A stretch of DNA of 64,000 nt from Bacteroidota bacterium (GCA_018267705.1 JAFDXX010000001.1:186001-250000); one strand, 5' to 3'. Positions 45,878-56,554 are shown, counted from the first letter of the stretch. The notes: generated by a model from the letters alone, not told the origin. Program-made: numbers and translations.

Positions 45878-46501
45878 TTATTTTCCTTTTCCTGTAAAAA
45901 CAATGCTAATGGTTTGAAGTATTATTTTAAAATTTTTTGTGCCGGCAGGTTGCTCAATATATTCAATATCAAACTGCATTCTTTTTATTATTTGTTCAAT
46001 TGTAGAAGCGTATCCGTAATTAACCATTCCGGCAGAAGTTAAGCCCGGCTTTATTTGCAGTAGTTTTTGATAGTTAATTCCTTGTTGTGTTATTTGTTCA
46101 ATAAAATATTCTCTTTCGGGTCTTGGGCCTACAAAATTCATGTCTCCTTTAATAATATTCCATAGTTGTGGTAGTTCATCAACTTTAAATTTTCGCATAA
46201 ATTTCCCCCAAGTAGTTACTCGTATATCTTTATTATTTGAAAGTTCAGGTCCGTTTTTTTCTGCATTTGTGTACATACTCCTGAACTTGTATATGGTAAA
46301 GGGAACTTTGTTTAAACCAATTCTTTCTTGTGTGTAAATAATATTTCCTTGTGAGCTAAGTTTTGTAATAATGGCAACTATTAATAATAGCGGCATTAAA
46401 ATAATTAATAATATTATTGCACATAAAAAATTAGTGACTCTTTTTATAAAAAGCCTGCTGTTTGATAAATACATTTGTTTTTCAGTAATCAGCAAATCCA
46501 T
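45878..46501 (-). CDS. Undecaprenyl-phosphate sugar-phosphotransferase
   Basis: 207 residues of the bacterial sugar transferase (PglC/WcaJ core) family. It has an N-terminal membrane helix (about 18-45, LCAIILLIILMPLLLIVAII) and the catalytic core with IIYTQERIGLNKVPFTIYKF, KVDELPQLWNIIKGDMNFVG and PRPE. It places the first phospho-sugar on undecaprenyl phosphate in the inner membrane, starting a capsule, O-antigen or glycoprotein glycan. Its ATG overlaps the stop codon of the oxidoreductase (TAATG), so they are translationally coupled. Confidence 0.93.
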   Translation of the reverse strand: MDLLITEKQMYLSNSRLFIKRVTNFLCAIILLIILMPLLLIVAIITKLSSQGNIIYTQERIGLNKVPFTIYKFRSMYTNAEKNGPELSNNKDIRVTTWGKFMRKFKVDELPQLWNIIKGDMNFVGPRPEREYFIEQITQQGINYQKLLQIKPGLTSAGMVNYGYASTIEQIIKRMQFDIEYIEQPAGTKNFKIILQTISIVFTGKGK

Positions 46502-47475
46502 TAGTTGGCAATATTGTTGTTATTTATTTTGGCAATAATTTGATGTGCAACTTGCATGGCTAATAAACCATCAATTTCATTTACAATAGTTGTATTGTTA
46601 TTAATAATAGCATCTACAAAACTTTCTAATTCTAATTTAATGGCATTGGTTTTAGGTATTTCGGGTGATGCGACTGCTATTGTTTTTTTGCCTGTTGGTG
46701 TTTCTAAATCAAATTCAAAAACATCTTTATCTGTATCTTCTTTTAATTTTATTATTTCTGTTTTCTTTTCTAGTAAATCTAAACCAATGTATGCGTCTTT
46801 TTGAAATAGTCTTACTTTACGCATTTTCTTCATACTAATTCTACTGCTGGTTAGGTTGGCAACACAGCCGTTATTAAATTCAATTCTTACGTTGGCAATA
46901 TCGGGCGTATCAGTCATTACGGCTACACCGCTTGCCGATATATTTTTTACATCACTTTTTACTAAACTTAAAATAATATCAATATCATGAATCATTAAAT
47001 CTAGTATTACGCTAACTTCTGTACCACGCGGATTAAATTGTGCTAATCTGTGAACCTCAATAAACATGGGGTTCAGTTGCATGTTTTTTAATGCTAAATA
47101 TGCGGGATTAAATCTTTCAACATGGCCAACTTGAAATTTTATATTAGCTTCTCTAATCATGTTTACCAATTGTTTTGCCTCATCAATAGTATGGGTTAAT
47201 GGTTTTTCTACAAACACGTGTTTGCCTTTTCGTACGGCTTGTGCACATATTTCAAAATGTTTATCTGTTGGTACTACTACATCAATAATATCACAGGCAT
47301 CAATTAATTTTTCTTCGTCTGAAAAACGTTTTAAACCATATTCGGCAATTATTTGCTTTGCATTATCATTGTTCGGATCAAAAAAACCAACAAGCTTTAT
47401 ATTCTCAATTTCTTTCCAGTTATTCAAATGAAATTTTCCTAAATGTCCAACTCCAAAAATTCCAACTTTAAGCAT
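46501..47475 (-). CDS. Gfo/Idh/MocA-family oxidoreductase
   Basis: 324 residues. The Rossmann motif is VGIFGVGHLGKFHL at the N-terminus, and the EKPLTHTIDEAKQL block near 95-110 has the catalytic EKP Lys. The C-terminal beta-sheet domain (about 125-320) fits the family. Members oxidise or reduce NDP-sugars or inositols. As first gene of the surface-glycan operon it likely acts on a nucleotide-sugar precursor, perhaps WlbA/WbpB-like UDP-sugar oxidation (inference). It begins 83 nt from an unknown gene on the same strand. Confidence 0.88.
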   Translation of the reverse strand: MLKVGIFGVGHLGKFHLNNWKEIENIKLVGFFDPNNDNAKQIIAEYGLKRFSDEEKLIDACDIIDVVVPTDKHFEICAQAVRKGKHVFVEKPLTHTIDEAKQLVNMIREANIKFQVGHVERFNPAYLALKNMQLNPMFIEVHRLAQFNPRGTEVSVILDLMIHDIDIILSLVKSDVKNISASGVAVMTDTPDIANVRIEFNNGCVANLTSSRISMKKMRKVRLFQKDAYIGLDLLEKKTEIIKLKEDTDKDVFEFDLETPTGKKTIAVASPEIPKTNAIKLELESFVDAIINNNTTIVNEIDGLLAMQVAHQIIAKINNNNIAN

Positions 47476-47558
47476 AAAAAAATTTTAGCGTGTAAAGATA
47501 ATTGTTTGATAAAGTGAATAAATTATTTGAAAATAATGTGGATAGTTTTGGTATTTTT

Positions 47559-48278
47559 TTATGAGTTGGGATTACTAATATATCTTACCAAACTTCTTTT
47601 AGCAATAGGTACTAAGGTTTCTTCAATAGGGAAACTCATGGTTGTTTCTACTGCATATACAGCAGGGTTAGGCATTTCACTTCTGTTTTTTATTAGTTCG
47701 GTTTTTATGTTTTGATAAGTGTTTACATAATTGTGCTGCCATACATTTATAAATTCTGTTTTAATGCTTCTGTATTTGGCATCGTGTTTTTCAAACATGC
47801 TTAAACGATATTGATATACCCATGTATTTTTTGCTTTGCCTTCGCATAAAAAGAAATAGCCTTCATTGTTTTCTAAAGGAATAATGCCAACGGGTTCTAT
47901 ACTTATTTTATTTTCTATAAACTCATAAATTTCGCTGCCGTTGTTAATCGTTTTTTTCATGGTGGTAGCAGAATAATTTATAATATCTTCTAATTCATTC
48001 ATCAAAGCATTGTCTTCAATCATACTTTCATATAAAAGTTGTAATTGTTGTAATTGAATGCCTGTAAGCTTTTTAGGAAAATGCTCTTGTAAATATTTTT
48101 TATTTTCTTTAAATGCAATAATGTTGTTGTAATGAAAAATTACATCTGCCAACTGCGGATATAATTTGTTTTCTGTAAAATATTTATTTACTTCTTGCAG
48201 GTAGGCGAGGAGTGTGTACTTCTTTAATTCAAAATCTATATAACCATCTGCAAACCATGTTTGTGAAAGTGTTTTCAT
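47559..48278 (-). CDS. Hypothetical protein, conserved in Bacteroidota (uncertain)
   Basis: 239 residues, no signal peptide and no membrane segment. It begins MKTLSQTWFADGYIDFELKK. The first half (about 1-110) is predicted mainly helical with several Leu/Gln-rich stretches (LTGIQLQQLQLLYESMIED); the second half holds strands such as YFFLCEGKAKNTWVYQYRL and SIEPVGIIPLENNEGYFF. It is rich in Tyr, Trp and Asn. I recognise no domain. Codon use matches its neighbours, so it is a real gene. It lies upstream of the glycan operon on the same strand but with an 83-nt gap. Confidence 0.7.
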   Translation of the reverse strand: MKTLSQTWFADGYIDFELKKYTLLAYLQEVNKYFTENKLYPQLADVIFHYNNIIAFKENKKYLQEHFPKKLTGIQLQQLQLLYESMIEDNALMNELEDIINYSATTMKKTINNGSEIYEFIENKISIEPVGIIPLENNEGYFFLCEGKAKNTWVYQYRLSMFEKHDAKYRSIKTEFINVWQHNYVNTYQNIKTELIKNRSEMPNPAVYAVETTMSFPIEETLVPIAKRSLVRYISNPNS

Positions 48279-48511
48279 ATTCTGAATTTTAGTTGGATGA
48301 ATTTACTTGTTAGATGGCTTATAACATAATGTTGTTTATGCACACTATGTTAAAATACTATGTAATGAAATATAAATTGAAAACACATATTAAGCAATTA
48401 AAACTGATTGGTATGTTTATTTGTGCCATATAAAACCAATAAATATTTTATCTTTAAACAGATATTTATAGAATTACACTCGCTTTTTTTAATTGTCATA
48501 TAAAATAATGT

Positions 48512-49414
48512 ATGCGTATGAAATATTTTTTTTTAACAGTAATGTGTATGAATATTTTATTAGTAACAGCACAAACTATCGATAAAAACTTGGAAAAATC
48601 TATTAAAAAAGAAATTGAAAATTTTCGGGGAGATATTGGTGTTTATGTTCATCATCTTAAAAAAAATAAAATAGTTGCTATAAATGCAGATACTGTTTTC
48701 CCTACTGCCAGCCTAATTAAAGTGCCTATTTTAGTTGGTGTTTTTCAAAAAATACATGATGGTGAATTAAAGCTTTCTCAGCCTTTTATTTACAATGCTA
48801 AAAGAGCTTATGGAGGATCGGGTTTAATGCAGTTTTATAAAGACAGTGCTGCTACAGATTTATCTACAATGATTTCTTTAATGCTTACTTATAGCGATAA
48901 TGTGGCTGCTATATGGCTGCAGGAATTAAGCGGAGGTGGTATAGTTATTAATAAACTAATGGATAGTCTTGGCCTTGTAAATACAAAAGTCAACTCACGT
49001 ACGGAAGGCCGACAAGATATATGGAAGAAATATGGTTGGGGGCAAACTACACCACAAGAATTAGCAGAATTATTTACTTTAATTAGGCAAGGAAAAGTTA
49101 TTGATGAACGCTATTCTGATAAAATGTATCGCTACTTGAAAAATCAATTTTACAATGGCCGCTCTTTATCTCAATTACCGCCTACTGTTAACACTATTTC
49201 AAAAACAGGATCAATTGATGAGGCACGCGGAGAAGTGGTTTTATTAAATGCACCAAGTGGTGATATTGTTTTTTGTATTCTTACTAAGAATAATAAAGAC
49301 AAGAGTTGGACAGATGCTAACGAAGCAGAAACACTTACACGAAAAATTGCTTCTTTAATTTGGAATTATTACGAGCCTAAACATTCTTTTAAAAGTTATA
49401 CACCTATTAATTAA
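48512..49414 (+). CDS. Class A beta-lactamase-like serine hydrolase, exported
   Basis: 300 residues with a signal peptide ending near LLVTAQ (residue 21). The serine active-site motif SLIK is at 67-70 (S67, K70), SDN at 128-130, KTG at 231-233 and an RTE at 163-165 lines up with R164-x-E166 of class A enzymes. The block GWGQTTPQELAELF matches the class A TTP motif. Asn170 of classical enzymes appears to be Asp (169). It could be a true beta-lactamase or a related serine hydrolase. It is a single gene; a second Met two codons later is an alternative start. Confidence 0.83.
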   Translation: MRMKYFFLTVMCMNILLVTAQTIDKNLEKSIKKEIENFRGDIGVYVHHLKKNKIVAINADTVFPTASLIKVPILVGVFQKIHDGELKLSQPFIYNAKRAYGGSGLMQFYKDSAATDLSTMISLMLTYSDNVAAIWLQELSGGGIVINKLMDSLGLVNTKVNSRTEGRQDIWKKYGWGQTTPQELAELFTLIRQGKVIDERYSDKMYRYLKNQFYNGRSLSQLPPTVNTISKTGSIDEARGEVVLLNAPSGDIVFCILTKNNKDKSWTDANEAETLTRKIASLIWNYYEPKHSFKSYTPIN

Positions 49415-49536
49415 ATGAATGTAACGAGAACAACTGCAAACAATTTCTCTCCATTTCTTTCAATAATTTTTTAAGAATTAATAGAGAAGAGCATACAATA
49501 AAAAGATTGAATAAGAATCTATTCTTTACAAAACAA

Positions 49537-49572
49537 AACATCCCAAAAATTTAAAATATTTTCGGGATGTTT
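49537..49572. terminator. Terminator between the beta-lactamase-like gene and dnaK
   Basis: AACATCCC pairs with GGGATGTT, with an inner AAAAT/ATATTTT extension, around an AT-rich loop. T-rich sequence follows on both strands. It lies 28 nt beyond the 3' end of dnaK and suits the convergent pair. Confidence 0.8.
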
Positions 49573-49599
49573 ATTTTATTAGCTTAATCTGCTAAAACT

Positions 49600-51510
49600 T
49601 TATTTCACTTCTTCAAACTGTGCATCTTCTACATGGTCGCCGGTTGTGTTTTGTTGGCTTCCTGTTGATTGTGCTTGTTCTGCTCCGGGTTGTGCACCGC
49701 CTGCAGCAGCTTGTGCTTTATAAAGTTCTTCACTGGCCGCTGTCCATGCAGTATTCATTTCAGCAATAGCAGTATCAATTGCAGCAATATCTTGCGATTT
49801 ATGTGCTTCTTTTAATTTAGCTAAAGCATTTTCAATAGGTGCTTTTTTATCGGCAGGTACTTTATCTCCAAATTCTTTTAATTGTTTTTCTGTTTGGAAA
49901 ATCATGCTATCTGCCTGATTAATTTTTTCAACTTTTTCTTTTGCTGCTTTATCTTCGGCTTCATGTGCTTTAGCTTCTGCTTTCATTTTTTCTACTTCTT
50001 CTTTGCTTAAACCACTACCACCTTGTATGGTAATTTTTTGTTCTTTACCTGTGCCTTTATCTTTTGCAGTAACGTGTAAAATACCATTTGCATCAATATC
50101 AAAAGTTACTTCAATTTGTGGTACACCACGTGGTGCAGGCGGGATGCCATCTAAATTAAATACACCTAAACTTTTGTTTTGTGCAGCCATTGGTCTTTCA
50201 CCTTGTAATACATGTATTTGTACACCGGGTTGATTATCGCTGGCTGTTGAATATATTTCTGTTTTTTTAGTAGGAATGGTTGTGTTAGATGAAATCATTG
50301 TTGTCATAACACCGCCCATTGTTTCAATTCCTAAACTTAGTGGTGTAACGTCTAATAATAATACATCTTTTACTTCACCGGTTAATACAGCACCTTGTAT
50401 AGCTGCACCAATAGCTACTACTTCATCGGGGTTAACACCTCTGTTTGGTTTTTTGCCAAAGAATTTTTCTACAATTTCTTGTACTTTAGGAATACGTGTA
50501 CTACCACCTACTAAAATAACTTCATCTATTTGGTTGGCACTATAACCTGCATCTTTTAATGCTGCTTCGCAAGGTTTTAAACAACGTTCAAATAATTTAT
50601 CGGCTAATTGTTCAAATTTGGCACGCGTTAATTTTTTTACTAAGTGTTTAGGTACACCATCAATTGCTGTGATGTAGGGTAAATTAATTTCTGTTTCTGA
50701 AGAAGAAGATAATTCTATTTTAGCTTTTTCGGCAGCTTCTTTTAAACGTTGTAAAGCCATTGGGTCTTTACGTAAATCAATTGATTCTTCGTTTTTGAAT
50801 TCTTCAGCCAACCAATCCATAATAATTTTATCAAAATCATCACCACCTAAGTGGGTATCACCGTTGGTTGATTTTACTTCAAACACACCATCACCTAATT
50901 CTAATACAGAAATATCAAAAGTTCCGCCCCCTAAATCGAATACGGCAATTTTTTGATCGGCATGTTTTTTATCTAAACCATAAGCCAAGGCAGCAGCAGT
51001 TGGTTCGTTTACAATACGGCGAACATTTAATCCTGCAATTTCACCGGCTTCTTTGGTAGCTTGGCGTTGTGCATCATTAAAATAAGCGGGAACGGTAATT
51101 ACCGCTTCTGTTACTTCTTGCCCTAAATAATCTTCGGCAGTTTTCTTCATTTTTTGAAGAACCATTGCAGAAATTTCTTGTGGAGTATATTGTCTTCCGT
51201 CAATATCAACACGCACGGTATTATTGTCGCCTTTTACTACTTTATAACTCCAATGGCTTATTTCTTCGGTTACTTCGTCATACCTTCTACCCATAAAACG
51301 TTTAACACTTGCAATAGTGTTATGTGGGTTTGTAATGGCTTGGCGTTTTGCAGGATCTCCTACTTTACGTTCTCCATTTTTTAAAAAACCAACTACAGAA
51401 GGGGTTGTACGTCTTCCTTCTTCATTGGCAATCACAACAGGTTCGTTGCCTTCCATCACTGCAACACAACTGTTGGTTGTTCCTAAGTCTATTCCAATAA
51501 TTTTTCCCAT
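49600..51510 (-). CDS. dnaK: Chaperone protein DnaK (Hsp70)
   Basis: ATP-driven chaperone of 636 residues. The nucleotide-binding domain starts [20 protein letters not shown], with phosphate-2 motif [17 protein letters not shown] and the [15 protein letters not shown] adenosine motif. The substrate-binding domain (about 385-505) carries [18 protein letters not shown]. The C-terminal lid is helical, followed by a Gln/Gly/Ala tail ending in [11 protein letters not shown], a typical co-chaperone EEVD-like end for bacteria. DnaJ and GrpE are not adjacent. I see no CIRCE element in the 140-nt upstream region. Confidence 0.99.
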   Translation of the reverse strand: MGKIIGIDLGTTNSCVAVMEGNEPVVIANEEGRRTTPSVVGFLKNGERKVGDPAKRQAITNPHNTIASVKRFMGRRYDEVTEEISHWSYKVVKGDNNTVRVDIDGRQYTPQEISAMVLQKMKKTAEDYLGQEVTEAVITVPAYFNDAQRQATKEAGEIAGLNVRRIVNEPTAAALAYGLDKKHADQKIAVFDLGGGTFDISVLELGDGVFEVKSTNGDTHLGGDDFDKIIMDWLAEEFKNEESIDLRKDPMALQRLKEAAEKAKIELSSSSETEINLPYITAIDGVPKHLVKKLTRAKFEQLADKLFERCLKPCEAALKDAGYSANQIDEVILVGGSTRIPKVQEIVEKFFGKKPNRGVNPDEVVAIGAAIQGAVLTGEVKDVLLLDVTPLSLGIETMGGVMTTMISSNTTIPTKKTEIYSTASDNQPGVQIHVLQGERPMAAQNKSLGVFNLDGIPPAPRGVPQIEVTFDIDANGILHVTAKDKGTGKEQKITIQGGSGLSKEEVEKMKAEAKAHEAEDKAAKEKVEKINQADSMIFQTEKQLKEFGDKVPADKKAPIENALAKLKEAHKSQDIAAIDTAIAEMNTAWTAASEELYKAQAAAGGAQPGAEQAQSTGSQQNTTGDHVEDAQFEEVK

Positions 51511-51652
51511 ATTTAATTTTTTACTTGCAGAGGAAAGTCAATGATTATGCCATTGCCTGTTTGAATGTAAAAATGGCAGTATTTTTTGTTTTACTGCATA
51601 CATTTCATTTAAATTGCACAAACAAAATAATTATACCCGACGAGTTAGATAA

Positions 51653-54187
51653 ATGCGTGAAAAATTTATTCTTATATCTGCATATAAACCTTGGTTTTAC
51701 AGTATTGCAATCGTTTTTTTGTCAATACAGTTTTTGCATGCACAGCCTATCACTGTTAAAGGAACAGTAATTAACCACTTTACAAATGAGGTAATGCCTT
51801 TTGCCAGCGTAAAATGGAAACATGCCGGCAATGGAGTTTTAACAGATAGTGTAGGGCATTTTTTTATTAAAAAAAACAATTTGCATATAGATACTTTGGT
51901 GGTTACTTATGTTGGTTTTGAAGATGTTTTTCATTCTATAAATCCGAAAAAAGATACCGGAGAAATTATTATCATGGTTCCGCAGATTAAACTATCTACC
52001 GGAGTTATTGTAAAAGCAAAATTTAATAAAGGTTTGCGTTGGTGGAAATCAATTGTAACACATAAAAAAGAAAATAATCCGTATCAATTTTCAAGTTATT
52101 ATTATGAATTATATAATAAGCTTGAGTTAGATATTAATAATATAAAAAAGGAAAGTTTTGAGAATAAGAAAATATTAAAACCTTTTGCTTTTGTTTTAGA
52201 TAATATTGATAGCACCAGTGAAGCCAAACCTTTTCTTCCTATATTTCTTACAGAATCATTATCAGATTATTATTACAGTACCAACCCAACAAAAATTAGA
52301 GAAGAAATTAAAGCTATACAAACCAATGGAATTAAAAACGAAACAGTAATGCAGTTTTTAGGCGGTGTAAGTCAAAAAGTAAATATATATGAAGATTATA
52401 TAACCGTTTTTGGAAAAGAATTTATTAGCCCTGCTAGCACTGTTGGCGATAAATACTACAATTATAAAGGGGCAGATACGCAAACCATTGGTGGGCAAAA
52501 GTTTTACCATTTATTGTTTACACCTAAACAAGAAGGGAGTAACACATTTTTGGGAGATTTATGGATACACAGTACTACTTGGGCAATTCAAAAAGTTACG
52601 CTAAATATATCGGCAACGGCAAATATTAATTTTGTTCATCAACTAAGTATTATACAAGAGTTTGCACAAACAAATGACGGCAAATGGGTATTTACAAAAG
52701 ATAAATTTGTGGCAGACATTTCGCCACTTAAAAAAGATAAATTCAGTTTTATTGGCAGAAAAACATCAACCTACCGAAATGTACAAATTAACGCACCTTT
52801 TATTCATGAAAAATTATCAACCAATAAATTAAAAGAAGAAGTAATTGTTTTAAAGGGAGCTAAAGATAAAAAGTTTGATACACTGAGGCATGAACCTTTA
52901 AGCCATAATGAAAATAAGGTTTATGCAATGATAGATACTTTGAAAAATATGCCTCTGTTTCAAAAATACAGTAATACATTACAATTTATTTTTGATGGAC
53001 ATAAGCAGTTAGGCAAAATAGAAATTGGGCCATGGTTTAAATGGTTAAGTGGTAACCAATTAGAAAAAGTTAGAATGCGTTTTGATATAGGTACTACCAA
53101 TAAATTTAGCGAGCATTTACGGTTATCAGGTTACTTAGCTTATGGTTTTAAAGATAATAGGTTTAAACAAAAATTAGCGATTGATTATAAAATTAATCAT
53201 CATGAATCTTGGAGAATTAATGCCACTTATTTAAACGATTTAGATAATGGACGTATTAAGTATGATGAAGATGATGATGCTACTACAGATAACCTTTTCA
53301 GTCAATTAATTCGTAGGCGTAATATTCGACAAAAATTTATTGGTGAAGAACAAATTAAATTAAGTGTTGAGAAAAAAATTAATCAAACTTTTTCTATTAA
53401 AGCAGGCATTAAAAACATTGCATATCAAACATACAGCCCGCTTCCTTCACAAGTATTTTTGAGTAGGCTTGCAAATGGCAAAGTAATTAATTCAGAAGCC
53501 AACATTAAATTCAGATATGCACCCGGCGAAAAAGAAATAGAAAGAAGAAGAAATAAATCTATAAAAATAAAAAGTAATTTACCCGTATTTGATTTGAAAT
53601 ACACATACGCATTTCCAGATTTTTTTAGAAGCCAGTATCAATATCATAAATTAAATGCTTCCATTTCTCAATCAGTTAGAATACCACGTTGGGGGAAAAT
53701 AGATTATATGGTTTATGGAGGAAAATATTTTGGGGATAGCATTCCGTTTATGCTGTTAGAAGTTCATCCGGGCAATGAAATTTATTATTACAATAAACAG
53801 TCGTTTAACTTAATGAACCGTTTTGAATATATAAGTGATGCTTTTGCAGGATTGAATTTGGAATATAATTTCGAGAAAAAATTAATGAATTTAATTCCTT
53901 TTTTACGCAAAACAAAAGTGAGGCAATTTATAAATATAAAAACTGTTATTGGAGATATGAGTAATACTGACAGAGCGTTTAACAGGCTTGGTTTTGGCAG
54001 CTACCGTTTAAAAAGATTAAGAGGAGAAAACTACACTGAAATAGGAACAGGTATTGATAACTTATTTAAATTTTTTAGAATAGATTTAGTGTGGAGAATA
54101 GACCCATCCTATATTGTACCACCTGCTACACTTCCGGCTGAGCCTCAAAAATTTGCAATTTTCGGAAGTTTTAAATTACAATTTTAA
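51653..54187 (+). CDS. DUF5686 / carboxypeptidase-regulatory-like outer-membrane protein
   Basis: 844 residues with a signal peptide near the N-terminus (FYSIAIVFLSIQFLHAQ). A carboxypeptidase-D regulatory-like domain (about 33-120, VKGTVINHFTNEVMPFASVK) leads into DUF5686, which has an amphipathic barrel-like second half with strands such as IDYMVYGGKYFGD and ends IFGSFKLQF, a Phe-terminated strand as in outer-membrane barrels. Homologues are common Bacteroidota surface proteins of unknown function. It is divergent from dnaK across 142 nt. The start codon could also be a Met further on, but the signal favours this one. Confidence 0.87.
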   Translation: MREKFILISAYKPWFYSIAIVFLSIQFLHAQPITVKGTVINHFTNEVMPFASVKWKHAGNGVLTDSVGHFFIKKNNLHIDTLVVTYVGFEDVFHSINPKKDTGEIIIMVPQIKLSTGVIVKAKFNKGLRWWKSIVTHKKENNPYQFSSYYYELYNKLELDINNIKKESFENKKILKPFAFVLDNIDSTSEAKPFLPIFLTESLSDYYYSTNPTKIREEIKAIQTNGIKNETVMQFLGGVSQKVNIYEDYITVFGKEFISPASTVGDKYYNYKGADTQTIGGQKFYHLLFTPKQEGSNTFLGDLWIHSTTWAIQKVTLNISATANINFVHQLSIIQEFAQTNDGKWVFTKDKFVADISPLKKDKFSFIGRKTSTYRNVQINAPFIHEKLSTNKLKEEVIVLKGAKDKKFDTLRHEPLSHNENKVYAMIDTLKNMPLFQKYSNTLQFIFDGHKQLGKIEIGPWFKWLSGNQLEKVRMRFDIGTTNKFSEHLRLSGYLAYGFKDNRFKQKLAIDYKINHHESWRINATYLNDLDNGRIKYDEDDDATTDNLFSQLIRRRNIRQKFIGEEQIKLSVEKKINQTFSIKAGIKNIAYQTYSPLPSQVFLSRLANGKVINSEANIKFRYAPGEKEIERRRNKSIKIKSNLPVFDLKYTYAFPDFFRSQYQYHKLNASISQSVRIPRWGKIDYMVYGGKYFGDSIPFMLLEVHPGNEIYYYNKQSFNLMNRFEYISDAFAGLNLEYNFEKKLMNLIPFLRKTKVRQFINIKTVIGDMSNTDRAFNRLGFGSYRLKRLRGENYTEIGTGIDNLFKFFRIDLVWRIDPSYIVPPATLPAEPQKFAIFGSFKLQF

Positions 54188-54202
54188 TAGTTAATTATTG
54201 TT

Positions 54203-54709
54203 TTAAACAACGGGTGCTTTAAAAGTAAAATTGCGTTGTGATAAATAACTAAACACCACAACAAATGCAGTTGTTAATATTTTAGAAACAATAAACTTCC
54301 ATTTTAAAACTTCAATAAAAAATTTAAGAAAACCATAATTTAATACTACGCAAAACATTATTACCAATATATATTTCAGTAACTGAGCAGATTTTTTAGC
54401 ACTTGTTTCTTGAAAAACAACATACCTGCTTAAATAAAAACCAATAGGCACCGTAACACATAAGCCACAAAGCAATGCTGCAATAGGTTGTGTTATAATT
54501 AAATGTATAGAAGGGAAATAAAAATGAACGTTATTATTAACAAAATAATTAAAACAAATAGTAGATATGCAAATATCTAAAACCGTATTACCGCCTCCAC
54601 AAGCTGCATACCTAAAAGTTTGCAAGGGCATTATTTTTTTAAACCAAGGGTAAAAAAAATCTATAACGGTTAAAATAAATTTATTTACTGCATTGTGTAT
54701 TTGCCTCAT
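54203..54709 (-). CDS. GtrA family membrane protein
   Basis: 168 residues with four membrane helices and the GtrA signature FRYAACGGGNTVLDICISTICF near residues 32-53. GtrA-like proteins are thought to help move polyprenyl-linked sugars across the inner membrane; the substrate here is unknown. No glucosyltransferase gene is adjacent. It is divergent from argS; its start region and the long argS open frame would overlap, which is one reason to prefer the later argS start. Confidence 0.88.
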   Translation of the reverse strand: MRQIHNAVNKFILTVIDFFYPWFKKIMPLQTFRYAACGGGNTVLDICISTICFNYFVNNNVHFYFPSIHLIITQPIAALLCGLCVTVPIGFYLSRYVVFQETSAKKSAQLLKYILVIMFCVVLNYGFLKFFIEVLKWKFIVSKILTTAFVVVFSYLSQRNFTFKAPVV

Positions 54710-54740
54710 AACTTGCCGGCGAAGGTAGAAGATAATCTGT

Positions 54741-54748
54741 TAGATTTG
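54741..54748 (+). promoter_or_regulatory. -7 box of argS
   Basis: TAGATTTG, 21 nt before the preferred argS ATG. It lies inside the longest open frame, so it supports the downstream start. Confidence 0.5.
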
Positions 54749-54769
54749 CAACCCAAATATTTTAGCATA

Positions 54770-56554
54770 ATGAGTGTTGTACAACAAATAAAAAAAAATA
54801 CCGCTAAAGCAATAGCATCTTTATATCATATTGAATTAGCAGAAGAAAACATTTTAATTAATGCAACCAAACCTGAGTTTGAAGGAGATTACACTATTGT
54901 ATTATTTGCTTTTGTAAAACAATTAAAGAAAAATCCCGAACAATTAGGTAATGAATTAGGCGAGTATTTGATTAAAGAAAACGCATCACTATTTACTGCA
55001 TACAATGTTATAAAAGGGTTTTTAAATGTTACGCTAAGCAATAGTTATTGGTTAAATTTTCTTTCAACAAATTATAACAATACAAATTTTGGAATTAAAC
55101 AAAATACAAATGAGAAGGTAATGGTTGAATATTCTTCTCCCAATACCAACAAACCTTTGCACCTTGGGCATTTAAGAAATAATTTTTTAGGATGGAGCAT
55201 TGCCGAAATTCTAAAAGCCAATGGAAATGAAATTGTAAAAACCTGTGTAGTAAACGATAGAGGCATTCATATTTGTAAAAGTATGGTTGCTTGGAAATTG
55301 TTTGGTAATAATGAAACTCCGCAAACAACACACAAAAAAGGAGATCATTTAGTTGGAGATTATTATGTAAAATTTAATGACGTTTATAAAAAAGAAGTTG
55401 AAGAAATTATTGCTACAGGAAAAACAAAAGAACAAGCCGAAAAAGAAGCTCCCATTATGTTGGCAGCACAACAAATGCTAGTTGATTGGGAAACCGGAAA
55501 ACCCGATGTGATTGAATTATGGAAACAAATGAATAGCTGGGTTTACAAAGGTTTTGATGAAACATATAAAAAAATAGGAAGCAATTTTGATAAAATTTAT
55601 TACGAAAGTAAAACGTATTTATTAGGAAAAGATTTAGTAAAACAAGGACTCGAAAAAAATGTTTTTTATAAAAAAGAGGATAATAGCGTTTGGATTGATT
55701 TAACAAAAGATGGATTAGATGAAAAAGTTGTACAACGTAAAGATGGCACATCTGTTTATATAACTCAAGATATTGGTTTAGCAGAACAAAGACAAAAAGA
55801 ATACAATGCAAAACAAAGTATTTATGTAGTGGGCGATGAACAGAATTATCATTTTAAAGTACTAAAACTTATTTGTCAAAAATTAGATTTGCCTTCGGCA
55901 GATGGTATTTATCATTTAAGTTATGGCATGGTTGAATTACCAACAGGCAAAATGAAAAGCCGTGAAGGAACAGTTGTAGATGCTGATGATTTGATTACCG
56001 AAATGATAAATATTGCCAAACATAAAACCGAAGAATTAGGTAAGGTTAAAGATTTTGCAGAAGATGAATTAGCAGAACTATATAACACAATTGGTTTAGG
56101 GGCTTTAAAATTTTTCTTACTACGTGTAGATCCTAAAAAGAAAATGATTTTTAATCCGGAAGAAAGCATAGATTTTCACGGATTTACAGGACCATTCATT
56201 CAATACACACATGCAAGAATTAAAAGTATTTTAAGAAAGATAACAGATAACAAACAACAAATTGAAAACAGTACATTCTCGCATCTTTTTCCTTTAGAAA
56301 AAAAATTAATAATTGAGTTAGAAACATTTCCTGCAATTATTACAGAAGCAGCAACAGAACATGATCCGAGCAAATTAGCTATTTATACTTTTACTATTGC
56401 ACAAACATTTAATTCATTTTATTCACAACATTCTATTAGCAATGCTGAGAATGAAGAAAAAAAACAATTACGTTTGCAATTAGCAGTTTTAACGGCACAG
56501 GTTTTAAAAACCGGAATGAATTTATTAGGTATTAATGTTCCGGAAAGAATGTAA
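54770..56554 (+). CDS. argS: Arginyl-tRNA synthetase
   Basis: Class I synthetase of 594 residues, started at MSVVQQIKKNTAKAIASLY because the N-terminal Add-1 domain begins there and a -7 box precedes it. The HIGH motif is HLGHLRNN in SSPNTNKPLHLGHLRNNF. The KMSK-like loop is KMKSREGTVVD. The C-terminal anticodon-binding DALR domain includes FIQYTHARIKSILRK. The frame is open 25 codons upstream, but this overlaps the GtrA start. tRNA-Leu follows after 58 nt. Confidence 0.96.
   Translation: MSVVQQIKKNTAKAIASLYHIELAEENILINATKPEFEGDYTIVLFAFVKQLKKNPEQLGNELGEYLIKENASLFTAYNVIKGFLNVTLSNSYWLNFLSTNYNNTNFGIKQNTNEKVMVEYSSPNTNKPLHLGHLRNNFLGWSIAEILKANGNEIVKTCVVNDRGIHICKSMVAWKLFGNNETPQTTHKKGDHLVGDYYVKFNDVYKKEVEEIIATGKTKEQAEKEAPIMLAAQQMLVDWETGKPDVIELWKQMNSWVYKGFDETYKKIGSNFDKIYYESKTYLLGKDLVKQGLEKNVFYKKEDNSVWIDLTKDGLDEKVVQRKDGTSVYITQDIGLAEQRQKEYNAKQSIYVVGDEQNYHFKVLKLICQKLDLPSADGIYHLSYGMVELPTGKMKSREGTVVDADDLITEMINIAKHKTEELGKVKDFAEDELAELYNTIGLGALKFFLLRVDPKKKMIFNPEESIDFHGFTGPFIQYTHARIKSILRKITDNKQQIENSTFSHLFPLEKKLIIELETFPAIITEAATEHDPSKLAIYTFTIAQTFNSFYSQHSISNAENEEKKQLRLQLAVLTAQVLKTGMNLLGINVPERM

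Noticed and set aside
48279..48511. Promoter or small gene in the 233-nt spacer before the beta-lactamase-like gene
   Set aside because: AT-rich, with stop codons in all frames and no convincing TTTG-TAnnTTTG pair.
51511..51652. CIRCE/HrcA operator between dnaK and the DUF5686 gene
   Set aside because: No TTAGCACTC-N9-GAGTGCTAA inverted repeat is present.
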